20,246 nucleotides of DNA, taken from positions 1-20,246 of the forward strand of contig CAJUMC010000059.1 in assembly GCA_910587085.1 (NCBI GenBank), read 5' to 3'. How positions within the stretch are numbered: the first letter of the stretch is position 1; the number at the start of each line of letters is the position of its first letter. This stretch comes from an uncultured Lachnospiraceae bacterium (GTDB lineage Bacteria > Bacillota > Clostridia > Lachnospirales > Lachnospiraceae). The translations under genes and the position numbers were made by a program. The notes under the pieces are model-generated. The model was not told the DNA's origin. It searched no databases and saw nothing but the letters and a program-made list of their open reading frames with translations. Shown here piece after piece: positions 6,916-12,290 of the stretch.

Positions 6916-7788
6916 ATGAAAAAGACTGCAGGAAAAAAACGCAGGGCCGGGAGAGCACAGGCGGCAGCACCTGAAAAACCGCAGAAGAACGGCGGAGGCG
7001 CTCCGGATCCGGGCATCGCTGTACGGGCGCTGTGCTGGCAGCCGGACGCGGAGTGCGCGCCGGTGCTGGATCAGGTGAGCCTGACGCTCGAGCCGGGGCA
7101 TATCTACGGGATTCTCGGCCCGAACGGCGCAGGAAAATCCTCACTGCTGAAGCATATCCTGAGTCTGCTGCCCTCGAAGCAGACCGTTTTTTTCAACGGG
7201 GAGCCGGTGGAGAGAAAGAGCTCCGGAGAGCTGGCGAAATGCTTTTCCTATGTGCCGCAGGATACTTTGGTAGAGGCGGATTTTACGGTGGAGGAGCTTG
7301 TCCTGATGGGACGTTCCCCATGGCTTAGGAGGTTCGAGGCGCCGGGGAAAAGGGATGTTAAGCTCGCGGAGGAAGCGATGCGCCTGACAAACTGCCTGCA
7401 GCTGAAGAACCGGAGTGTGCTGAGGCTGAGCGGAGGAGAACGGCAGAGGGCGGCAGCGGCCCGGGCAGTAGCACAGGACACGAAGTGGATTTTCCTGGAT
7501 GAACCGGTTTCGAGCCTGGATCTGAAGCACCAGCTGGAGCTGATGGAAATTCTGGAAAGGCTCTGCCGGGAGCGCTGCACCACGGTCGTAATTATACTGC
7601 ATGACATTAATCTGGCGCTGCACTATTGCGACAGGTTGATTCTGATGAAGGAAGGACGGCTGTTTCGCTGCGGCCCGACCGGAGAAACCGCTACGGCAGA
7701 AACGCTGTCCGAGGTGTACGGGCTCGATTTTGCGGAGTTCACCGCTAAGGACGGAGCAAAATATATGCTGCCGCGGACATTTCTGTGA
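6916..7788 (+). CDS. btuD: BtuD-like ABC transporter ATPase
   Basis: This is the cytoplasmic ATPase that powers the BtuC/BtuF-like importer (290 aa). The nucleotide-binding motifs are complete: Walker A GPNGAGKS (68-75), Q-loop Q115 in SYVPQDT, signature LSGGE (171-175), Walker B WIFLDEP (191-197), D-loop SSLD and H-loop H229. The domain begins only near residue 34. Before it lies a Lys/Ala/Pro-rich, probably disordered leader that is longer than usual for FecE/BtuD ATPases. I chose ATG 6916 because TGGAGG lies at 6904-6909; ATG 6898 and ATG 6835 are in the same frame but lack such a site. The gene ends 39 nt before the thiT promoter, with no strong terminator between them. Confidence 0.9.
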   Translation: MKKTAGKKRRAGRAQAAAPEKPQKNGGGAPDPGIAVRALCWQPDAECAPVLDQVSLTLEPGHIYGILGPNGAGKSSLLKHILSLLPSKQTVFFNGEPVERKSSGELAKCFSYVPQDTLVEADFTVEELVLMGRSPWLRRFEAPGKRDVKLAEEAMRLTNCLQLKNRSVLRLSGGERQRAAAARAVAQDTKWIFLDEPVSSLDLKHQLELMEILERLCRERCTTVVIILHDINLALHYCDRLILMKEGRLFRCGPTGETATAETLSEVYGLDFAEFTAKDGAKYMLPRTFL

Positions 7789-7827
7789 AAAAAGCTGCAG
7801 AAAAAATGCCGTTTTCAAAGAATGGTA

Positions 7828-7856
7828 TTGCAAAAACGGGAAATCTGAGGTATGAT
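7828..7856 (+). promoter_or_regulatory. Sigma-A-type promoter of the TPP riboswitch-thiT transcript
   Basis: TTGCAA (7828-7833) and TATGAT (7851-7856) are separated by 17 bp, about 70 nt before the riboswitch. This gives thiT a transcript separate from the btu operon, although read-through is possible. Confidence 0.6.
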
Positions 7857-7927
7857 ATCAAAGAAGGCAGCGCAGAGAGCGCAGGATGCGGCAGAGTGCC
7901 GTACCGGCGAAGGAGCGGTGCCGGATA

Positions 7928-7998
7928 TTGCTGGGGGTGCCATGCGCTGAGAAATACCCTTATTACTTGATCCGGATAATGCCGGCGTAAGGAAGCAA
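7928..7998 (+). ncRNA. TPP riboswitch (THI element)
   Basis: The conserved TPP aptamer blocks are present in order: GGGGTGCC (7934-7941), GCTGAGAAATACCC (7945-7958), CTTGATCCGGATAATGCCGGCGTAAGGAAGC (7966-7996). The outer stem P1 can form between TTGCT (7928-7932) and AGCAA (7994-7998). The P3 arm is minimal, so this is a compact version. It controls the thiamine transporter gene that starts 87 nt downstream. Family knowledge: thiamine pyrophosphate binding lowers expression of the downstream gene. Confidence 0.95.
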
Positions 7999-8053
7999 CA
8001 GAAAGTGATTTGGAAGCTGCTTACAGTAATTGGAGTAATTTGGCAAAATCGGT

Positions 8054-8084
8054 CCTCCCTGGCGCATACAGGAGGGCATTTTTT
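8054..8084 (+). promoter_or_regulatory. Riboswitch expression platform: hairpin holding the thiT ribosome site, with T6
   Basis: CCTCC (8054-8058) can pair with GGAGG (8071-8075), and a T-G pair can extend the stem. Six T residues (8079-8084) follow and run directly into the thiT start codon at 8085. GGAGGG (8071-8076) is also the only good ribosome site for thiT, 8 nt before the ATG. One hairpin could thus end transcription and hide the ribosome site. Confidence 0.65.
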
Positions 8085-8798
8085 ATGAAAAACTTTTTTG
8101 CGTTTCCGACGGTCAACAGCTGGGAGGAGGATGTGTTCCGGCTGACGACGCAGGGAATTATCGCGGCGGTTGTACTGATGGCGGCGCTGATCGCGCTGGC
8201 GCTTCTGCTGCAGCCGAAAGAGCGGAAAACAAAGCGGTACGCGGCAAAGCAGCTTGTTTTTTCTGCGATGGCGATGGCGCTTGCCATTGTCACGTCGATG
8301 ATCAAGCTTTTTGAGATGCCGCTCGGAGGCTCCGTCACGCTGCTGAGCATGCTTTTTATTGTACTGATCGGCTTCTGGTACGGGCCGAAGGCGGGAATTA
8401 TAACGGGTTTTGCCTACGGACTGCTGCAGTTTGTACTGGACCCGGTATTTTACAGCCTGCCGCAGATGATTGTGGATTATCCGCTCGCGTTCGGCGCGCT
8501 GGGGCTTTCGGGATTTTTCTCGGGGAAGAAATACGGTCTGCAGATCGGTTATGCGGTCGGGGTGCTTGGAAGGCTTGCATTTGCGTTTCTGTCCGGGCTG
8601 CTGTTTTTCGCCTCCTACGCGGAGGGAACCGGGATGAGCGCGCCGGTATATTCACTCGTCTACAACGGTTCCTACCTCGGGATGGAGGGCGGGATTACGC
8701 TGGTTCTGCTCTGTATGCCGGCGGTGTCAAAGGGGCTTGCCAGCGTCCGGCGGATGGCGCTTGACGAACAGGGAAGCCGGGCGGCCGCGCGCCGGTAA
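8085..8798 (+). CDS. thiT: Thiamine transporter substrate-binding subunit ThiT (ECF S-component)
   Basis: This is a thiamine-specific membrane S-component that works with a shared ECF energy-coupling module, which is not in this window (237 aa). It has about six membrane segments in the core (60-215). Family features are the SVTLLSML block (83-90), FWYGPKAGIITGFAYGLLQF (97-116), DYPLAFGALGLSGFFSGKKYG (131-151) and YNGSYLGMEGG (193-203), which line the thiamine pocket in known ThiT proteins. An extra N-terminal membrane segment (about 22-43) and a Lys/Arg linker make it longer than the usual 180-190 residues. ATG 8085 follows GGAGGG with 8-nt spacing; an upstream TTG in frame at 8010 lies inside the leader. 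The TPP riboswitch directly upstream gives strong independent support. Confidence 0.95.
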   Translation: MKNFFAFPTVNSWEEDVFRLTTQGIIAAVVLMAALIALALLLQPKERKTKRYAAKQLVFSAMAMALAIVTSMIKLFEMPLGGSVTLLSMLFIVLIGFWYGPKAGIITGFAYGLLQFVLDPVFYSLPQMIVDYPLAFGALGLSGFFSGKKYGLQIGYAVGVLGRLAFAFLSGLLFFASYAEGTGMSAPVYSLVYNGSYLGMEGGITLVLLCMPAVSKGLASVRRMALDEQGSRAAARR

Positions 8799-8826
8799 AA
8801 GAGAATGCTGAAAATCAAAACGCAGT

Positions 8827-8870
8827 AAGAAACAAACCGTCCGCGGAAAGGCGCGGACGGTTTGTTTCTT
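8827..8870. terminator. Long perfect hairpin after thiT
   Basis: A 19-bp perfect inverted repeat (8827-8845 with 8852-8870) has a 6-nt loop. The arms are A-rich on the left and T-rich on the right (TTTGTTTCTT, 8861-8870), so it could terminate transcription from both directions. It ends the thiT unit, 28 nt after the stop codon. Confidence 0.85.
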
Positions 8871-8919
8871 ATTGCTCCCTCCGTGCAGATGCGGGTTTTC
8901 CGGCCGGAAATTCTGCGGA

Positions 8920-8950
8920 CTGTCTCTGCACACTCCAGTGCTGTCTCTGC
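8920..8950. repeat. Direct repeat CTGTCTCTGC x2, 21-bp period
   Basis: CTGTCTCTGC occurs at 8920-8929 and again at 8941-8950. The start-to-start distance is 21 bp, two helical turns, so a regulator dimer could meet both copies on the same DNA face. It lies in the 330-nt gene-free stretch between thiT and the HAD-GH105 operon. Confidence 0.45.
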
Positions 8951-8953
8951 TCA

Positions 8954-8996
8954 TGCAATTTTGATGGAACAGATGCAGGGAACCGCTGAAATTGCA
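8954..8996. promoter_or_regulatory. Inverted repeat TGCAATTT-N27-AAATTGCA upstream of the HAD-GH105 promoter
   Basis: TGCAATTT (8954-8961) and its exact reverse complement AAATTGCA (8989-8996) are separated by 27 bp and end 10 bp before the -35 hexamer at 9007. The position is typical of an activator site. No regulator gene lies nearby to name. Confidence 0.4.
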
Positions 8997-9006
8997 CGGA
9001 ATATGA

Positions 9007-9035
9007 TTGATTTCCGGCAAAAAGCTGTATAGAAT
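9007..9035 (+). promoter_or_regulatory. Sigma-A-type promoter of the HAD-GH105-QueG-like operon
   Basis: TTGATT (9007-9012) and TAGAAT (9030-9035) are separated by 17 bp, about 94 nt before the first start codon. A second -10-like TATAAT lies at 9043-9048 but has no matching -35. Confidence 0.6.
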
Positions 9036-9128
9036 AAAGACATATAATATTCGGGGAGCCGGAATATACAGAATTAATTGCAGAAAACTTGAAAAGCGCG
9101 CCGTTCGGGCAGCGGAATGGGAGGGAGC

Positions 9129-9728
9129 ATGGACAGGGGACTGATTATTTTTACAGACAGCGGGGACACGATGATTGACGAGGAAAGTCAGATTTTTGAC
9201 AGCAGGGGCATTGTGACCGGAGCGGAATTTATTCCGGGTGCGGAGCAGGTATTAAAAAGCCTGTACGGCGAGGGATACCGGATTGCACTGGTGGCGGACG
9301 GAGAACTGGAATCCTTCCGGAATGTTTACCGCGAGAACGGCTGCGGACACTGCTTTGAGCAGTGGATCGTTTCCGAGACGGTGGGGCACCAGAAGCCGCA
9401 CGCAAGCATGTTTGATACGGCGATGGAAAAAATGGGATTATCGGAGGCCGATAAATCACGCATTGTCATGATCGGAAACAATCTGAAAAAAGATATTGCA
9501 GGAGCAAACCGGTACGGGATCACCTCGATATGGCTGGACTGGTCGCCGCGTTACTATCACGCAGCAGAGGAGCCGGACTGGCAGCCGGATTATACGGTGA
9601 AGACGCCGCAGGAGCTCTACCAGCTGATTCACAGGCTTGAAGAGGAGCTGCAGACCGCCCGCAAGCTTTCGCTTGTTACGGCAGCCTTCACCGGCATTTT
9701 GTACGAGGAGGAATATGCAGGCACATAA
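9129..9728 (+). CDS. HAD-superfamily hydrolase-like protein with altered motifs
   Basis: This is a 199-aa HAD-fold protein. Motif I reads FTDSGDT, keeping the nucleophile-position D10 but with G and D13 in the next places instead of the usual DxDGT order. Motif II is LVADG (54-58), where the usual Ser or Thr is Ala. Motif III keeps the lysine K89 in HQKPH. Motif IV is IGNNLKKDIAGANRYGI (115-131), with Asn where many members have the first Asp and D122 kept. This suggests reduced or altered phosphatase chemistry (inference). ATG 9129 follows GGGAGG; ATG 9117 in the same frame has no ribosome site. Its stop lies 14 nt inside the next gene, so the two are co-translated. The context points to a phosphorylated sugar or a regulatory role, but the substrate is unknown. 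Confidence 0.8.
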   Translation: MDRGLIIFTDSGDTMIDEESQIFDSRGIVTGAEFIPGAEQVLKSLYGEGYRIALVADGELESFRNVYRENGCGHCFEQWIVSETVGHQKPHASMFDTAMEKMGLSEADKSRIVMIGNNLKKDIAGANRYGITSIWLDWSPRYYHAAEEPDWQPDYTVKTPQELYQLIHRLEEELQTARKLSLVTAAFTGILYEEEYAGT

Positions 9729-10749
9729 TCTGGCGGGGGATTCCGTCGAGAAATACCGCTACTGGGAATGGCCGCAGGGCGTGGGGCTTTTCGGGCTCTG
9801 GAAGCTGTTCTGCCAGGAAAGGGAGCAGGCGGAAGCGGAAAAGTATCTTGCCATTCTGCGCAGTTACTACGACAGGCAGCTCTCCTCCGGTTTTCCGGCG
9901 CTCAACGTCAACACGGCGGCGCCGTACCTGACCATGTCCTTTCTTGCGGAGTACACCGGGGAGGAAAAATATATGGAACCGTGCCGAAGGGCAGCGGCAG
10001 AGATTATGGATTGTTTCCCAAGAACGATGGAGGGCGGTTTCCAGCATAAAACTTCAGATTCCTTAAACGAGCAGGAGCTATGGGACGATACCTTATATAT
10101 GACCGTGCTGTTTCTGGCAAATATGGGGCGCATTCTTAAGGATGCGCGCATGGTGCAGGAGGCGCAGTACCAGTTTCTGCTGCATGAAAAATATCTCTGC
10201 GACCGGGTGAGCGGCCTGTGGTATCACGGCTGGACCTTCCGGGAGAGAAATCAGTTTGCCGGGGCGTTCTGGGGGCGCGGGAACTGCTGGATCACCATGG
10301 CAATTCCGGAGTTTCTCGCCATTGTGCCGGAGGACGGGCCGGTGCGGAGGCTGCTGATACAGAGTTTGCAGCGGCAGGTGGAAAGCCTTGTCAGATACCA
10401 GAGTGAAAACGGCATGTGGCACACGCTTGTGGACGATGCGGATTCCTATGTGGAGGCGAGCGCCACCTGCGGGTTCGCCTATGGGATTTTAAAGGCAGTA
10501 AAGGACGGACTCATTGACCCGGCGTACCGCGAGGCGGCATGGAAAGCGCTTCCTGCCATTCTGGACTGCATTTCCGAGGAGGGGATCGTCCGTCAGGTTT
10601 CCTACGGCACGCCGATGGGACGGACGGACAGGAATTTTTACAAAGAGATCGAGCAAAAGCCGATGCCTTACGGGCAGGCGCTGGCGATGCTGTTTTTGTC
10701 GGAGGTGCAAAATGAAAGGCAGGATCTGTCCGGGAGGCAGTCTGTATGA
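9715..10749 (+). CDS. GH105/GH88-like unsaturated glycuronyl (rhamnogalacturonyl) hydrolase
   Basis: This is an (alpha/alpha)6-barrel hydrolase of 344 aa. Enzymes of this family use vinyl-ether hydration to remove the unsaturated uronic acid left at oligosaccharide ends by polysaccharide lyases. Family landmarks are the YWEWPQGVGLFGLW start (15-29), WDDTLYM (123-129) with the candidate catalytic Asp, YHGW (170-173) with the conserved His, and FWGRGNCW (185-192). There is no signal peptide, so it should act in the cytosol on imported oligosaccharides. ATG 9715 follows GAGGAGGA and overlaps the HAD gene by 14 nt; the longer frame from 9637 lies inside that gene. Its stop overlaps the next start (ATGA). 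Pectin-type rhamnogalacturonan is the usual substrate source, but acidic host glycans are possible. Confidence 0.9.
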   Translation: MQAHNLAGDSVEKYRYWEWPQGVGLFGLWKLFCQEREQAEAEKYLAILRSYYDRQLSSGFPALNVNTAAPYLTMSFLAEYTGEEKYMEPCRRAAAEIMDCFPRTMEGGFQHKTSDSLNEQELWDDTLYMTVLFLANMGRILKDARMVQEAQYQFLLHEKYLCDRVSGLWYHGWTFRERNQFAGAFWGRGNCWITMAIPEFLAIVPEDGPVRRLLIQSLQRQVESLVRYQSENGMWHTLVDDADSYVEASATCGFAYGILKAVKDGLIDPAYREAAWKALPAILDCISEEGIVRQVSYGTPMGRTDRNFYKEIEQKPMPYGQALAMLFLSEVQNERQDLSGRQSV

Positions 10750-11399
10750 TTGAAGAGAATCTGCGCAATGTATTTTTAGAATATCCCGAAGTTATGTATG
10801 GATTTACAGATATTGCGTACAGCATATATGCGGGTGATTATAAATCGGCTCTCGTATTTGCAGTTCCTCATGCGGAAAAACTAACCATAGATACATATTC
10901 GGAAGAAAAATTTGAAAAGAATCTTCAAGATGCAAAAAAAGTGGTGGAGAAAATTATAACACAGCTGAAAAAATTGCTTGATGAACATGGAGTAAAATAT
11001 TATATTCCGCCTATGGCACAAAACAACGAAGTGGATCTGACCGCTCCTTTTTCTTTCAAGTTTGCTGCAATCAATGCCGGATTGGGATGGATTGGGAAAA
11101 ATGATGTTGTTGTTACAGAAAAATATGGTCCTAGGGTAAGACTGTCTGCCATTTTAATCAATGAACCATTTGCTTATAATAACAAAATTTTACATAGCAA
11201 TTGTCCTGAAAACTGCAGAAAATGCGTTGATGCATGTCCGCATAAAGCATTGCATGATGTACAATGGAACATCAGCTCGTTAAGAAGCGACATAATAGAT
11301 TACAGGCTATGCAACGAAAAGAGGAGTCTGTTTATTGAAAAATACGGGAGAAAAAGCGTCTGCGGCCTTTGTATGGTGGCCTGCCCGTTCGGAATATGA
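10746..11399 (+). CDS. QueG-like double [4Fe-4S] protein, AT-rich
   Basis: This 217-aa protein has the C-terminal two-cluster module of epoxyqueuosine reductase-like proteins. The cysteines are C153, C157, C160, C164-Pro, then C189, C206, C209, C213-Pro, which suits two [4Fe-4S] clusters. The preceding block VDLTAPFSFKFAAINAGLGWIGKND (96-120) matches the QueG core around its conserved Asp and the GLGWIGK signature. It is shorter than true QueG (over 300 aa) and ends directly after the second cluster, so queuosine function is doubtful; reductase or electron-transfer roles are open. The start overlaps the GH105 stop. Base content differs sharply: 17 of 60 bases are G or C at 11161-11220 against 33 of 60 at 10681-10740 just before. 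That points to a separate origin. Confidence 0.85.
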   Translation: MIEENLRNVFLEYPEVMYGFTDIAYSIYAGDYKSALVFAVPHAEKLTIDTYSEEKFEKNLQDAKKVVEKIITQLKKLLDEHGVKYYIPPMAQNNEVDLTAPFSFKFAAINAGLGWIGKNDVVVTEKYGPRVRLSAILINEPFAYNNKILHSNCPENCRKCVDACPHKALHDVQWNISSLRSDIIDYRLCNEKRSLFIEKYGRKSVCGLCMVACPFGI

Positions 11400-11439
11400 T
11401 TACCACGGAAGCCGGCCTGCAGTAGCGGCTGTGCCGCGC

Positions 11440-11468
11440 TTGATTTTAGAAAAAAAGACGTATATAAT
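11440..11468 (+). promoter_or_regulatory. Near-consensus sigma-A promoter
   Basis: TTGATT (11440-11445) and TATAAT (11463-11468) are separated by 17 bp, and the downstream region is A/T-rich. It lies 80 nt before the small membrane protein and is the best-looking promoter in the window. Confidence 0.75.
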
Positions 11469-11547
11469 AAAAGTGATTTATCAATTCGTTCAGGCCGTCT
11501 GGCCGCTGAAGTAATTGCAGGATTTTTCAGAATCAGGGAGGTGTTTT

Positions 11548-11895
11548 ATGAAAACAGTTGTTACGGCAGCAGTTCTTTTATTGATGGCGGCAGGAGCGTT
11601 TGCTGTCAGTATCCGTTCCTTTCAGGAAAAAGGATTTCTGTTCAATAATGCATATTTATACGCTTCCGAACAGGAGCGCAGCGCGATGGATAAAAAGCCG
11701 TATTACCGTCAGTCCGCGGTTGTATTTTTCCTAGCAGGACTCACGCTTTTGCTGTGTGCTGCGGAGGTTGTTTCCGGAAGCAGACGGATTTTTTACTCGG
11801 AGCTTGCCGTGGCAGCTGCTGCGGTTATTTATGCCGTTATATCCAGTATAAGAATCCGGACGAAAAAGAAATCAGAACAAAGGAAATGGAAATAA
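11548..11895 (+). CDS. Small membrane protein, DUF3784-like
   Basis: This 115-aa protein has three predicted membrane segments (about 3-20, 54-73 and 79-96). The central part FLFNNAYLYASEQERSAMDK (about 31-50) followed by a paired-basic stretch resembles DUF3784 proteins, whose function is unknown. ATG 11548 follows GGGAGG with about 6-nt spacing; a CTG-type extension to 11515 has nothing to support it. It has its own promoter. The last codons (KKKSEQRKWK) are already made of sequence like the tandem repeat that follows, so the 3' end of this gene may have been shaped by expansion of the array. DUF3784 membership is by recall of the pattern and is moderate. Confidence 0.65.
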   Translation: MKTVVTAAVLLLMAAGAFAVSIRSFQEKGFLFNNAYLYASEQERSAMDKKPYYRQSAVVFFLAGLTLLLCAAEVVSGSRRIFYSELAVAAAAVIYAVISSIRIRTKKKSEQRKWK

Positions 11896-12278
11896 AGAAA
11901 TCGAAATAAAAGAAATCAAAATTAAGGGAATCGGGATAAAAGAAATGAAATAAAAGGAGCTGAGATAAAAGAAACCGAAATAAGAGGAATTGGGATATAA
12001 GAAATTGAAATAAAAGGAATTGAGATATAAAGAAACCGAAACAAAAGGAATCGAGATAAAAGAAACCGAAATAACAGGAATTGAGATAAAAGAAACCAAA
12101 TAAAAGGAGCTGAGATAAAAGAAACCGAAATAAGAGGAATTGGGATATAAGAAATTGAAATAAAAGGAATTGAGATATAAAGAAACCGAAACAAAAGGAA
12201 TCGAGATAAAAGAAACCGAAATAAAAAGAATTGAAATAAATGAACTGAAATAAAAGACATCGCATAAAAGAAATCAGA
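11864..12278. repeat. Purine-biased 15-bp minisatellite (about 25 units)
   Basis: A continuous tandem array has the degenerate unit ATAAAAGRAAYYGAR. Most units are 15 bp, with occasional 14- or 16-bp members such as ATATAAAGAAACCGAA. The + strand is strongly A/G with little C. The array begins within the last codons of the small membrane protein and ends 12 nt before the next start codon. AAAAGAAATCAGA occurs at both edges (11864-11876 and 12266-12278). Units alternate between an AAACCGAA/AAATTGAA type and a GGAATTGAG/GGAATCGAG type, giving a 30-31-bp higher-order period. No intrinsic terminator or promoter is obvious inside. There are no unique spacers, so this is not a CRISPR. Confidence 0.95.
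11948..12224. repeat. 150-bp tandem duplication nested in the minisatellite
   Basis: Positions 11948-12074 are identical to 12098-12224 (127 nt, offset 150), while neighbouring units differ from each other at many positions. The offset equals ten units (eight of 15 bp, one of 16, one of 14). The identity shows a recent block duplication, as expected from slippage or unequal exchange. Confidence 0.93.
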
Positions 12279-12290
12279 GGATAGACTGAC

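Noticed and set aside
7808..7840. CCGTTTT/AAAACGG inverted repeat after btuD as a terminator
   Set aside because: The loop is long, the stem weak and there is no T tract. It coincides with the thiT promoter region.
11864..12278. CRISPR array
   Set aside because: The units are 15 bp, adjacent and degenerate, with no constant repeat and unique spacers, and no cas genes are nearby.
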